Shown piece by piece: positions 33,827 through 43,098 of a DNA stretch of 64,000 nt. Position 1 is the stretch's first letter. Every line of letters begins with the position of its first letter. Source of the DNA: Fluviicola sp. (lineage in GTDB: Bacteria; Bacteroidota; Bacteroidia; Flavobacteriales_D; Crocinitomicaceae); contig JAGOAZ010000002.1 of NCBI GenBank assembly GCA_017983675.1, positions 1 to 64,000 on the forward strand, read 5' to 3'. Below the pieces are notes generated by a model. It was given only the letters and a program-made list of their open reading frames with translations, searched no databases and was not told the DNA's origin. Made by a program: the position numbers and the translations under genes.

Positions 33827-34214
33827 TGCTGGTATTGTTTATTATTTCAGTACTTAATTTTTTTATTAATTTTTCTGTTTGCACGAGTAATTCGGCAAAG
33901 GAAAGTTCTTCTTTGTGCGCATAAATGACAAATAACGCAATTTGTTTTTGTTGTGTTATGAGTGTTAACTCTAATTCTTCTTTTTTATTGCGAAATGTTT
34001 CACGCAAAAGGCGTTTGATTTTATTGCGGTCGTGTGCCCGACGGAACGAACGTTTGGGTGCTGAAAAGACCAATTGAAAGGGAACAGCTTCGCTTAAAAC
34101 AGCTTCTTTCCAATAAACGATAAACGGAAATGAACGAACTTGCTTCCCCTCTTGGAACAAAGTTTCAATGGTCTTGCGACTGCATAGTTTGTATTTTTTT
34201 CCGAAAACCGCCAT
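33813..34214 (-). CDS. rnpA: Ribonuclease P protein component
   Basis: 133 aa basic protein. The family signature is R-R-A-H-D-R-N-K-I-K-R-L-L-R-E (58-72), and F-x-L-V-F-S-A-P-K-R is the preceding strand. It binds the RNase P RNA and helps remove 5' leaders from pre-tRNA. In many bacteria rnpA follows rpmH; here it sits between cysS (4 bp away) and the S41 protease (14-bp overlap), the arrangement often seen in Flavobacteriales. Confidence 0.95.
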   Translation of the reverse strand: MAVFGKKYKLCSRKTIETLFQEGKQVRSFPFIVYWKEAVLSEAVPFQLVFSAPKRSFRRAHDRNKIKRLLRETFRNKKEELELTLITQQKQIALFVIYAHKEELSFAELLVQTEKLIKKLSTEIINNTSNATT

Positions 34215-34218
34215 GTAC

Positions 34219-35688
34219 TTATTTCACCGTCCAGCTAGCGCCGTCTTTGCCATCTTTGATAACAATTCCTGCTGCTTGCAATTTATCGCGAATTTGGTCA
34301 GAGGTTGTCCAATCTTTTTCTTCGCGTGCTTTTTTACGCATCGCTAATACCAATTCCATTGTTGCGTTCAACGCATCATCACTTGTTGCTTTTTCTACGT
34401 GCAATCCCAAAACATCGCCAATAAACGACTGATATTCTGATGTTAACACCGCCAAGTCTGCGGCGGAAATTGTTGCTTTATTTTCTGCTAAGGCATTGAT
34501 GTATTTTACACCTTCAAACAAGGCTGCAACCAGCATCGGCGCATTGAAGTCATCGTTCATTGCTTTGTAAAACGAAGCTACCAATGCAGCAACATCAACC
34601 GAAGAAGTTTCACTTGTCGTAATTGTTGGCAATAATTGCAAGGCATCAGATAGACGTGTAAATCCTTTTTCTGCTGCATTCAACGAATCTGATGAAAGAT
34701 CGAGTGTGCTTCTGTAATGCGCTTGCATCATGCAAAAACGAAGTACAGCTGGGCTATATGATTTGTCAAAAATCGTGGTGGTTCCTTCTACAATCTCTTT
34801 TGGTAAAAAGTAATTTCCGAGTGATTTCGACATTTTTTGTCCGTTCACATTCAACATGTTTGCGTGCATCCAGTAGCGTGCAGGATTGCATCCCAAAGAA
34901 CCACAGTTTTGCGCAATTTCATCTTCGTGGTGCGGGAATTTCAAGTCCATTCCGCCGCCGTGGATATCAAACTGAGCCCCCAAATATTTGGTGCTCATTG
35001 CTGTACATTCGATGTGCCATCCAGGATTTCCGTCTCCCCAAGGAGAACGCCAGATTTGCATATCGTCTGGATTTGCTTTTTTCCACAAAGCGAAATCAGC
35101 AAAAAAACGTTTTTCGTCTTGAGCATTCAAAGTGCGCGTTTCTTCTGCTAATTCGTCTACTTTTCTTCCGCTTAATGTTCCGTATTCATATTGTTCACTG
35201 TAGGCGCGCACATCAAAATAAACGGAGCCATTGACCACGTAGGCAAATCCATTCGCTAGAATTTGTTCGATGTGTTCAATTTGTTCTTGAATATGTGCGG
35301 TTGCCGTTGGTTCAATTGTTGGCGGTAATAAATTGTAAATGCGTTGTAATTCTTGAAATTTCGTATTGTATTTGTAGACAATTTCCAGCGATTGTACTTG
35401 TTCTAGTTTAGCAACTTTCCCAATACTATCAACGGCTTCACCTGCAGAATTTGTGATATGTCCAGCATCGGTGATATTGCGCACATATTTTACTTGAAAG
35501 CCAAGTTTCAATAAATAGCGGTAGATAAGATCAAAATTGATAAAGGTACGCATGTTGCCCATGTGCGGTTCGCTGTACAACGTTGGCCCACAAACATACA
35601 TCCCAATTTTACCAGCATGTATTGGTTCAAATCTTTCCTTTTCTCCCGAAAGACTATTGTAAATTGTAAGATCAATTGCCGTGCTCAT
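34219..35688 (-). CDS. cysS: Cysteinyl-tRNA synthetase
   Basis: 489 aa from the ATG at 35688; an upstream TTG would add eight residues and is less likely. Class I synthetase: HIGH-like PHMGN (41-45), KMSKS (285-289), zinc ligands Cys33, Cys228, His253 and Glu257 with family spacing. It charges tRNA-Cys in the cytosol. The C-terminal DALR-like domain and end segment ([11 protein letters not shown]...[13 protein letters not shown]) are complete. First gene of the minus-strand run cysS-rnpA-S41 protease. Confidence 0.97.
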   Translation of the reverse strand: MSTAIDLTIYNSLSGEKERFEPIHAGKIGMYVCGPTLYSEPHMGNMRTFINFDLIYRYLLKLGFQVKYVRNITDAGHITNSAGEAVDSIGKVAKLEQVQSLEIVYKYNTKFQELQRIYNLLPPTIEPTATAHIQEQIEHIEQILANGFAYVVNGSVYFDVRAYSEQYEYGTLSGRKVDELAEETRTLNAQDEKRFFADFALWKKANPDDMQIWRSPWGDGNPGWHIECTAMSTKYLGAQFDIHGGGMDLKFPHHEDEIAQNCGSLGCNPARYWMHANMLNVNGQKMSKSLGNYFLPKEIVEGTTTIFDKSYSPAVLRFCMMQAHYRSTLDLSSDSLNAAEKGFTRLSDALQLLPTITTSETSSVDVAALVASFYKAMNDDFNAPMLVAALFEGVKYINALAENKATISAADLAVLTSEYQSFIGDVLGLHVEKATSDDALNATMELVLAMRKKAREEKDWTTSDQIRDKLQAAGIVIKDGKDGASWTVK

Positions 35689-35814
35689 ATTCTTCGATGC
35701 TACTAAATTCAATCAGCGAAGATACACAGAATTTACCTGATTTCTTTTGACATGAAATAGAAACGTTTTTATTCAACACTTTTTCTCTAATTTCGTAGGG
35801 TAACAACTGTTTAT

Positions 35815-36765
35815 ATGAAAAAAGTCTATTTTTTAGATACCGTTCATCCGGTACTTGCCGAACGATTGACTGCTAGCGGATTAATAGCATGCGTAGATGC
35901 TGTTGATTGGTCGTTTGAACGTTGCCAAGAATCATTAGCAGATGCTTTTGGAATTGTTATTCGTTCGCGTTTTCCAATGGACGAAGCGTTGTTACAACAT
36001 GCGCCAAACTTGGCATTTATCGCGCGTTCTGGAGCAGGAATGGAAAATATTGATGAAAACTATTGCGCCCAACGTGGCATTCAATTATTCAATGCGCCAG
36101 AAGGAAATCGCAATGCAGTTGGTGAACATGCTTTGGGAATGCTATTGGCACTCATGAACAAGATTCCAAAGTCGCACAATGAAATTCGTGCTGGTCGTTG
36201 GGACAGAGAAGGAAATCGCGGTGAAGAACTAGACGGAAAAACGGTTGGAATTATCGGTTATGGAAACAATGGTGCTGCATTTGCTAAAAAACTGCGTGGT
36301 TTTGATGTCACTTGTTTGGTTTACGACAAATACAAAACGGGATTTGGTTCAGAATTTGTCATCGAAGCGACCTTGGAAGCAGTTATTCGGAAATCGGATG
36401 TTATTTCGTTTCATATTCCCCAAAACGAAGCAACGATTCATTTTGCCGATCAGGAGTTTTTTGATGGCTTGGGCAAATCCATCTACCTATTGAATTTGTC
36501 GCGTGGTAAAATTGTTGACACAACTGCATTAATTGCGGCCATTGAAAAGGGTCGCGTAGTGGGAGTAGGCTTGGATGTCAACGAATTTGAAAAAGCTTCT
36601 TTTGAGTCGTTTTTCACGGAATCAATGCCCGAACAATTGACGTATTTATTGAACAGCGACAAGGTCATTTTGACGCCTCATGTGGGTGGTTGGACAAACG
36701 AAAGCTATTTTAAATTAAGCGATGTGCTCGCAACAAAGATTTTAAAATGGTTATCTGAATGCTAG
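35815..36765 (+). CDS. D-isomer 2-hydroxyacid dehydrogenase (phosphoglycerate-dehydrogenase-like)
   Basis: 316 aa. NAD-binding Rossmann motif GYGNNG (148-153), catalytic Arg230 in NLSRG, Glu in the D-V-N-E-F-E segment, and His289 in TPHVGG. There is no C-terminal ACT domain, so a short SerA-like or glyoxylate-reductase-like form. The substrate could be 3-phosphoglycerate or another 2-hydroxyacid; without serC or serB nearby this cannot be settled. It diverges from cysS. Confidence 0.9.
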   Translation: MKKVYFLDTVHPVLAERLTASGLIACVDAVDWSFERCQESLADAFGIVIRSRFPMDEALLQHAPNLAFIARSGAGMENIDENYCAQRGIQLFNAPEGNRNAVGEHALGMLLALMNKIPKSHNEIRAGRWDREGNRGEELDGKTVGIIGYGNNGAAFAKKLRGFDVTCLVYDKYKTGFGSEFVIEATLEAVIRKSDVISFHIPQNEATIHFADQEFFDGLGKSIYLLNLSRGKIVDTTALIAAIEKGRVVGVGLDVNEFEKASFESFFTESMPEQLTYLLNSDKVILTPHVGGWTNESYFKLSDVLATKILKWLSEC

Positions 36766-36872
36766 ACAAATTTTAAATAACAACAATTCTTAAATATTTT
36801 GTGTGTTATTTAACCGTTGTTTCAAATTAGCTCCTTATTTTCGTCGAAAGAAACAATAAGGTAATCACACCA

Positions 36873-38204
36873 ATGAAAAAAATACTTGTTCTCGGAGCTG
36901 GATTGTCAGCATCATCTCTCATTCGCTATTTATTGGAACATTCCGTTGCAAACAATTGGCAAGTGCGCGTTGTCGATCAATCATTGGAAATGGTGGAACG
37001 CAAGTTGAACAAGCACCCACGAGGAGTTGCATTAACCATCAACGCACTCAATCAAGAAGAACGCTTACCTGAAATTGCGCAAGCTGATTTAGTCATCAGT
37101 ATGTTGCCTGCTCGTTTTCACATTGAAATTGCAAGTGATTGCCTCCAATTGAAAAAGAACTTGATTACCCCTTCGTATGTTTCACCAGAAATGAAAGCAT
37201 TGAATGATGAGGTAAAAGCAGCAGGTTTGTTGTTCATGAACGAAATTGGAGTTGATCCAGGTATAGATCATATGAGCGCGATGCGGATTATCGACGAATT
37301 ACGCAACGAAGGCGCTAAAATTACGAGTTTTAAATCGTATTGTGGTGGTTTGATTGCTCCTGAATCGGATAATAATCCGTGGCACTATAAATTTACGTGG
37401 AATCCAAGAAATGTTGTTGTTGCTGGACAAGGGAAAGCTGCACAATACATCGACCGCAACCAATACAAATACATTACATACAACCAATTATTTACCCGAT
37501 TGGATACCGTTGAAGTTCCTGGTTATGGACTTTTTGATGGTTATGCCAACAGAGATTCGCTGTCGTACCGAAGTATTTATGGCTTGGAAGCAATTCCTAC
37601 CATTTACCGTGGTACATTGCGTCGTGCAGGATTTTGTCATTATTGGAACATCTTTGTGCAATTCGGTATGACAGATGATTCATACACGATGGAAGGTTCT
37701 GAGTTTTTTACGCCACGCGATTTTATCAATGCATTTTTACCGTTCAACGAAGGTGTTCCTATTGAAGAAAAATGGCTAGCCGCTTGTGAACAGTACGGAG
37801 TTGATTCCATCGATAAATTTGAGTGGTTGGGTATTTTTGATAGTACTGTTCAATTAGGAATTCCGAATGCAAGTCCAGCGCAATTGCTGGAAAAAATTCT
37901 AGTTGATAAGTGGAGTTTAGCGCCAAATGATAAAGACATGTTGGTGATGGTGCATCAGTTCGAATACGAATTGAATGGCAAAAAAGAAACAATTGACTCG
38001 TCCATGGTGACCATTGGTGAGGATCCGGTTTACACAGCCATGTCAAATACAGTTGGTTTGCCAGTTGCCATTTGCGCTAAAATGATGTTACAAGATCAAA
38101 TTCAGTTAAGTGGTGTTGTATTACCAATAGTTCCTGAGGTGTACAATCCTATTTTAGATGAATTGGCAAGAATGGGGATTATTTTCCATGAAGTAAAAAG
38201 CTGA
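36873..38204 (+). CDS. Saccharopine dehydrogenase/reductase family protein
   Basis: 443 aa. N-terminal Rossmann GAGLSAS (8-14) followed by the saccharopine dehydrogenase NADP domain, N-E-I-G-V-D-P-G-I-D-H-M (84th codon onward of the conserved block, about 124-135) and G-G-L-I-A-P near the substrate site, then the C-terminal domain through residue 443. It resembles LYS9-type saccharopine reductase, expected to interconvert saccharopine with allysine plus glutamate. Bacterial members often act on other opine-like compounds, so lysine metabolism is an inference. It ends immediately against the convergent gene at 38205. Confidence 0.9.
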   Translation: MKKILVLGAGLSASSLIRYLLEHSVANNWQVRVVDQSLEMVERKLNKHPRGVALTINALNQEERLPEIAQADLVISMLPARFHIEIASDCLQLKKNLITPSYVSPEMKALNDEVKAAGLLFMNEIGVDPGIDHMSAMRIIDELRNEGAKITSFKSYCGGLIAPESDNNPWHYKFTWNPRNVVVAGQGKAAQYIDRNQYKYITYNQLFTRLDTVEVPGYGLFDGYANRDSLSYRSIYGLEAIPTIYRGTLRRAGFCHYWNIFVQFGMTDDSYTMEGSEFFTPRDFINAFLPFNEGVPIEEKWLAACEQYGVDSIDKFEWLGIFDSTVQLGIPNASPAQLLEKILVDKWSLAPNDKDMLVMVHQFEYELNGKKETIDSSMVTIGEDPVYTAMSNTVGLPVAICAKMMLQDQIQLSGVVLPIVPEVYNPILDELARMGIIFHEVKS

Positions 38205-38822
38205 TTATTGAAATAAGCGCGCAAATTTCAAACGCTCAACAATTCGATAACCCGTTGTGCCAATGATGGTGCTGAATAACAAGATTTCTTCTGGAAGTTG
38301 AACGAATAGGGCGACTCCTAGAAACAAACCAGCACATGCGAGTAACAACAAGCCTTGTTTCGAACTTTCGTTAATGAGTTGTCCCATCGTCAAGTACTTA
38401 TATAGTTCTGGTCGAATGAATTGCTGTTTGTAAACGGAAATTCCATTCAACAACAACAAGGGTAGTAAGACATAACCTTGTTCAATCCCCATATCATTGT
38501 AGCGCAAAAATGCAACAACACGCTCGCTGAAATTAAAAGTTGGTTGAAGCAATTGCATGGTCAAAAGCACGACAAAACAGGTGATAATTAGGAAAGCAGT
38601 CCCCAATAAAAGTGTGCGAATAGCTTGTTTCTTTTCAATTGCTAATTGACTGAAAGCGAAGCGTTTTTTTGCTTTCACCGAATTAATCGCCAGAAATAAG
38701 ATCCAGTCGAGTAGGTAAAACAACAAGATGAAACTCGTGTCCCAATGCCAAAAAAAATACCCAGCAAGAGGAAGAGCTGCTTCTAAAACAGTTTGAAAGA
38801 TTGCGCTTTGTTTTAGAGTCAT
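38205..38822 (-). CDS. Membrane protein of unknown function
   Basis: 205 aa with about five transmembrane helices (near 12-28, 30-46, 70-92, 118-130, 158-190) and short polar loops. The N-terminal part, F-F-W-H-W-D-T-S-F-I-L-L-F-Y-L-L-D-W, resembles DUF6498-like membrane proteins, but I do not assign it firmly. Its ATG overlaps the stop of the TPR lipoprotein by 4 bp, so both are made from one mRNA. Confidence 0.7.
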   Translation of the reverse strand: MTLKQSAIFQTVLEAALPLAGYFFWHWDTSFILLFYLLDWILFLAINSVKAKKRFAFSQLAIEKKQAIRTLLLGTAFLIITCFVVLLTMQLLQPTFNFSERVVAFLRYNDMGIEQGYVLLPLLLLNGISVYKQQFIRPELYKYLTMGQLINESSKQGLLLLACAGLFLGVALFVQLPEEILLFSTIIGTTGYRIVERLKFARLFQ

Positions 38823-39805
38823 TTTGCTAAGCGCGTGATAGCTGTTTTTGAAAGTTCGAAATCTTTGTTGTATTTCACAGCGTTTTTGTAGTATTTAATC
38901 GCTTCAAATTTGTCGCCTTTACTTTCGAAAATCATACCCAAATTGTGCCACGCTTCAACGTATCTTGGTTCGTTTGCCAAACATCTTTCGTAATAAAATT
39001 TAGCGCTATCGATTTGATTTTGATTGAATTGTTTGATGTAACCTTGTTGGAAAAGGCTCGGAGCAAAGCTTGGGTCTTTTTTGTACATCAAGCGATAAGT
39101 TGCCAACGCTTCTTCGTTTTTGTTGAATTCTTGGTAGGCAAACGCCAAATTGTACAAGGCTTCAATATCGTTTGGTTTCAATTGCGTTGCAGTAGTGAAA
39201 TATTCAATGCAATACGGATCGTTTTCACTTTGATAGATCATTCCAAGGCGCAATGCAGCTTCGTAAAAATCGGGATCTTGGTCCAAAGCAGTTTGATACG
39301 AGGATTTCGCTAATTTGTTGTTTCCTAAACTCAAATAAATCGTTCCCTTAATGATGTACGCATCGCGGTAATGCTTGTCAATTTTCAAGGCATTATTGAT
39401 GAAGCCAAAAGCTTTTTCGTAATCACCTTGTTGCGAATAGGTAGAAGCCAATGCAATGATTGCTTTTAAATTTTTCGGTTCTTTTTTAACGATGAATTTG
39501 AAATGTTTTTGAGCATTGAACACATCAGAAACTGTTCGTGAAGCACGGTTATTAAGTGCCATTGCGTACAAAAAGCGTGCGTCTAAATTGTTTGGTTGCA
39601 AACGATAAGCTTTTGCTCCATCTTTCAATGCGGCATTGAAATTGTATTTGTCCACCATCTTATTTCCATGTGCAATAATGAACGGAACACTATCGGGGTA
39701 TTTTTTATACAATGCATCCACATTGATAATTTCCTTTTTGGCAGGAGCGTTGTCCGAACAAGCCGCTAGCAAACCAACAAAAAATCCGATAAATAAAAAG
39801 CGCAT
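38819..39805 (-). CDS. TPR-repeat lipoprotein
   Basis: 328 aa with a lipobox (LAAC, Cys16) and about eight tetratricopeptide repeats from residue 60 to the end (for instance A-I-I-A-L-A-S-T-Y-S-Q-Q-G-D-Y-E-K-A and E-A-W-H-N-L-G-M-I-F-E-S-K-G-D). It is a membrane-anchored protein-interaction scaffold facing the periplasm. Its partner is unknown; the overlapping membrane-protein gene downstream is a natural candidate. Confidence 0.88.
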   Translation of the reverse strand: MRFLFIGFFVGLLAACSDNAPAKKEIINVDALYKKYPDSVPFIIAHGNKMVDKYNFNAALKDGAKAYRLQPNNLDARFLYAMALNNRASRTVSDVFNAQKHFKFIVKKEPKNLKAIIALASTYSQQGDYEKAFGFINNALKIDKHYRDAYIIKGTIYLSLGNNKLAKSSYQTALDQDPDFYEAALRLGMIYQSENDPYCIEYFTTATQLKPNDIEALYNLAFAYQEFNKNEEALATYRLMYKKDPSFAPSLFQQGYIKQFNQNQIDSAKFYYERCLANEPRYVEAWHNLGMIFESKGDKFEAIKYYKNAVKYNKDFELSKTAITRLAK

Positions 39806-39938
39806 AGTGTAATTTTTAGTTCAAAAATAGTTAATTGCCTGCAACTAGCCATTCTTACGAACGATAAAAGCGGGGAATTGGTTGGTAAAAGATAGTTGAT
39901 ACATTGATTACCCTATTTTTTCTATCTTTATTCGCTCA

Positions 39939-41354
39939 ATGGTTTTTAGTAGTATTTTATTCCTGTTGTATTTTTTGCCAAGTTTCTTGGCTGTTTATTT
40001 TCTGACTCCAAGAAAGTTTAAGAACCTTGTTTTACTCGCTGCAAGTTGTTTTTTTTATGCGTGGGGTGCGCCAAAATTCATCTTTGTCATCTTGCTCACT
40101 ACAATTATCGATTTTTTCCTTGTTGGAAAGATGCATGAAAGCCAAAGTACGAATCAAAGAAAAGGTTTATTAGCGCTATCAATCACCATCAATTTAGGCT
40201 TGCTCGTTTATTTCAAATACTCCAATTTCTTTGTCGAAAACATCAATGGAATCGCGCAAGTTTTTGGAATACAACCCATGCATTGGGTAAAGTTGATTTT
40301 ACCAATTGGCATTTCTTTTTACACGTTTGAAACAATTACGTATGTGGTAGATGTTTACCGGAAAACGCATGAACCCTTGAAACGTTTTCAAGATTATTTG
40401 TTGTACATTATTTTGTTTCCGAAGTTAATTGCGGGACCAATCATTCGTTACCACGATTTGGCCGATCAACTTACCGTTCGACCGGATGTAATAGATGACA
40501 AATTGCATGGTTTTTATCGCTTTGTATTGGGATTAGCTAAAAAAGTATTGATTGCCAATCAAGTGGGATTGCTTGCAGATGAAATATTTGCTCTTCCTTA
40601 CAACGAACTATCAACCAGTACCGCATGGATTGGAGCCATTGCTTATACCTTGCAAATTTATTTCGATTTCAGTGGATACAGCGACATGGCAATTGGTTTA
40701 GCACGCATGTTAGGATTCCGTTTTGCAGAAAATTTTGACAACCCTTATATTTCAAAAAGCATTACCGAATTTTGGAGAAGGTGGCATATTTCCTTAGGAA
40801 CATGGATGAAAAACTACCTGTACATTCCTTTGGGGGGAAATCAAGTAGCCATTCCACGTTTGTATTTGAATTTAACACTTGTCTTTTTAGCTTCAGGATT
40901 GTGGCATGGAGCAAGTTGGAGTTTTGTTTTGTGGGGTGCTTATCACGGTTTTTTCATTGTCATCGAACGTGCTTTTTTTGGTAAAATGCTAACCAAAATT
41001 GGTGCGTTGCCGAGCATGGTACTTTCTTTTTTCCTTGTTATGATTGGTTGGGTCTTTTTTCGGATTGAGAAAATCGATCAGGCATTTTTGTTCATCAAGC
41101 GCTTATTTTCTTTCAGTGGGCATGATACATTTGCGCTTTCAATGGAATCCCAATCGATGCTAATTGTCGCGCTGTTTTTCGCGTTTTTCGCTGTGACCAA
41201 GCGTACCATGCAGATTCAACGAGCTGTTTATTTTGGAGATTATTCCAATGCACGACATTTGGTGATGCTCTTAACGACACTCGTTTTGTTCATCTTGTCT
41301 GTTTCAGCTATTACAACAGTAGGTTTTAATCCATTTATTTATTTCCGTTTCTGA
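39939..41354 (+). CDS. MBOAT-family membrane O-acyltransferase (AlgI-like)
   Basis: 471 aa with about 10-12 transmembrane helices. The MBOAT motifs are F-W-R-R-W-H-I-S-L-G-T-W (in the conserved loop) and the catalytic histidine in S-G-L-W-H-G-A-S-W. It moves acetyl groups across the membrane to a surface polysaccharide, working with an SGNH/AlgX-like partner. That partner follows directly: the stop TGA and next ATG share bases (TGATG, 1-nt overlap). A TATCTTTA -7-like box lies at 39923-39930. Confidence 0.93.
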   Translation: MVFSSILFLLYFLPSFLAVYFLTPRKFKNLVLLAASCFFYAWGAPKFIFVILLTTIIDFFLVGKMHESQSTNQRKGLLALSITINLGLLVYFKYSNFFVENINGIAQVFGIQPMHWVKLILPIGISFYTFETITYVVDVYRKTHEPLKRFQDYLLYIILFPKLIAGPIIRYHDLADQLTVRPDVIDDKLHGFYRFVLGLAKKVLIANQVGLLADEIFALPYNELSTSTAWIGAIAYTLQIYFDFSGYSDMAIGLARMLGFRFAENFDNPYISKSITEFWRRWHISLGTWMKNYLYIPLGGNQVAIPRLYLNLTLVFLASGLWHGASWSFVLWGAYHGFFIVIERAFFGKMLTKIGALPSMVLSFFLVMIGWVFFRIEKIDQAFLFIKRLFSFSGHDTFALSMESQSMLIVALFFAFFAVTKRTMQIQRAVYFGDYSNARHLVMLLTTLVLFILSVSAITTVGFNPFIYFRF

Positions 41355-42496
41355 TGAGCAAGCAATCACTTTATTTTAAACGGACGTTGCTGGGAATCAT
41401 TTTTGCAATGCTCTTTCTGCCATTACTGCAAGCGCGTTTAAAATTCTTCGAAGAAAAACCCTTGAATGGCGCTTTGGCTGAACCAGAGTACCGCCGTTTT
41501 TCTTGGAACGATTGGTTTGCGTCAACCTACCAAAAGAAAAAAGAGCAATATGTTAATGCATGTTTTGGATTTCGTAATACCTGTGTTCGCTTGAATAATC
41601 AACTTGATTTTTGGTTGTTTCGACAAGCGAATGCAAATGGTGTAATCGTTGGCAAAGAAAATTATTTGTACGAACAAGCCTATATCGATGCGTACAATGG
41701 AAAAGACTTTATCGGACAAGACAGCATTGTACAAACTGCAAGGCGCATTGCGTTTTTAAGCGAACAATTCAAACGCCGCAACAAGCAGTTGATCGTTGTC
41801 TTCGCTGCTGGCAAAGCGTCGTATTATCCCGCATTTTTCCCTAAGCGCTTTCGTTTGCAACAGCAAAACAAGCGTACAAATTATTTTCGTTTCAAACAGC
41901 AATTAGCAACAAGTACGGTTAATTTTATTGATTTCAACGCTTGGTTTTTAGAACTAAAAAAGACGAGTGACTTTCCGCTTTTCCCAAAACTAGGTATTCA
42001 TTGGAGTCATTATGGCATGACCTTAGCAGCCGACTCATTGATTAAAAACATTGAACGCGTTCGACAAGTAGATTTAGGAAACATTGTCACGAAGAACATT
42101 GTTACGTCAAATTTAGCGCAATTTGAAGACAAAGACATTGGTGATGGCATGAACCTGTTGTTTGATGTGCCAGGATTAACAATGGCTTATCCTGAGTTTC
42201 GCTTCGAACAAAAGGATTCAAAAAAACCAAACGTATTGGTTGTTTCAGATAGTTTCTTTTGGGGAATGTACAATGCTGGAATTTCAAGTGTTTTTGATCA
42301 AACGCATTTTTGGTATTACAACAAGCAGGTTTATCCGGAATCGTTAACAAAAGAATTACTGACCAATCGAGTTGATTTTGAGCAAGCAATCAAAGCAAAC
42401 GATGTATTTATTATCCTAGCTACCGAAGTGAATTTAAAAGCAATTGGCTGGGGATTTCTGGAACAAGCTGAAGCGTATTTTAAGAAATTGAATTAA
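41354..42496 (+). CDS. AlgX/AlgJ-like SGNH O-acetyltransferase partner
   Basis: 380 aa, one N-terminal membrane anchor (about 8-26) and an extracytoplasmic SGNH-like domain. Visible are G-K-E-N-Y-L-Y, an H-W-S-H-Y-G segment corresponding to the D-H-H-W/H-W-T-x-x-G motif of AlgJ/AlgX proteins, and S-D-S-F-F, the nucleophile block. It is coupled to the upstream MBOAT gene by a 1-nt overlap. Together they probably O-acetylate an exopolysaccharide, lipopolysaccharide or cell-wall glycan; the acceptor is not indicated. Confidence 0.88.
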   Translation: MSKQSLYFKRTLLGIIFAMLFLPLLQARLKFFEEKPLNGALAEPEYRRFSWNDWFASTYQKKKEQYVNACFGFRNTCVRLNNQLDFWLFRQANANGVIVGKENYLYEQAYIDAYNGKDFIGQDSIVQTARRIAFLSEQFKRRNKQLIVVFAAGKASYYPAFFPKRFRLQQQNKRTNYFRFKQQLATSTVNFIDFNAWFLELKKTSDFPLFPKLGIHWSHYGMTLAADSLIKNIERVRQVDLGNIVTKNIVTSNLAQFEDKDIGDGMNLLFDVPGLTMAYPEFRFEQKDSKKPNVLVVSDSFFWGMYNAGISSVFDQTHFWYYNKQVYPESLTKELLTNRVDFEQAIKANDVFIILATEVNLKAIGWGFLEQAEAYFKKLN

Positions 42497-42498
42497 TG

Positions 42499-42951
42499 TC
42501 ACTTCTCCGCCAGCGTTTTTAATACATCAAGTGCTTCGGTAAACATACGGTTCATGTGATTTGCATACATTTCAAGCGTATCAACGGTTACTTTTAGGGT
42601 CAATACCTTTCCGTTTTCTGTTATTTCGTAGCGCTCGCGGGCATCTTTCCACAATTGACTTCCGTCCGAATTGACTTCGTTTTCAAAATTGGTGATTTCT
42701 CCAAGATGTTTGAAAACGACTAAGTTGTATGGCTCCATTGCTTCAATCACACTGTACATTCCTTGACCATTGGGTGTTAAAAACCGAATATCGCTACCTG
42801 TTTCAAAAGCCGATGTTTCGTAATAACTTCCAGCACAGAATTTACTGGTCCACAACTTGTAATTTTCTGGCAACCACAAGCAATCCCATAAGTGTGCAGC
42901 AGTCGTTTGGATCGTTACTTCAAAGTGAAGTTCCATTAAGTTGTTTTTCAT
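42499..42951 (-). CDS. SRPBCC/START-like domain protein
   Basis: 150 aa from the ATG at 42951; another ATG at 42936 gives MELHFEV, closer to the domain start, and 42975 is also possible. The chain follows the SRPBCC pattern: an opening strand F-E-V-T-I-Q-T-T-A-A-H-L-W-D, a W-T-S-K-F segment, G-S-D-I-R-F, the Y-E-I/V strands and a long C-terminal helix ending L-D-V-L-K-T-L-A-E-K. A hydrophobic ligand-binding cup of unknown ligand. It ends 2 bp from the convergent SGNH gene. Confidence 0.75.
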   Translation of the reverse strand: MKNNLMELHFEVTIQTTAAHLWDCLWLPENYKLWTSKFCAGSYYETSAFETGSDIRFLTPNGQGMYSVIEAMEPYNLVVFKHLGEITNFENEVNSDGSQLWKDARERYEITENGKVLTLKVTVDTLEMYANHMNRMFTEALDVLKTLAEK

Positions 42952-43033
42952 GCGATGATTTTTAAAGAAGCTCAACTAAAATAGCAAATTAGATTTATTT
43001 GTTAAATTATTTGTGCAACTTTTTATTTATTCT

Positions 43034-43041
43034 TATAATTG
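43034..43041 (+). promoter_or_regulatory. Promoter of the lipoprotein array
   Basis: TATAATTG (one mismatch to TAnnTTTG) with a -33 TTTG at 43010-43013, spacing 20 bp, 57 bp upstream of the first lipoprotein ATG. No internal promoter of similar quality was seen in the array. Confidence 0.4.
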
Positions 43042-43098
43042 ATAACAGAACCATCACAAGATTAAACAACTACTACTACAAATTAAATTGCGTCAATC

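Noticed and set aside
34692..35234. 180-codon plus-strand open frame
   Set aside because: It is antisense to cysS, a fully convincing gene, and its translation is rich in Arg, Cys and Phe as expected of a shadow frame.
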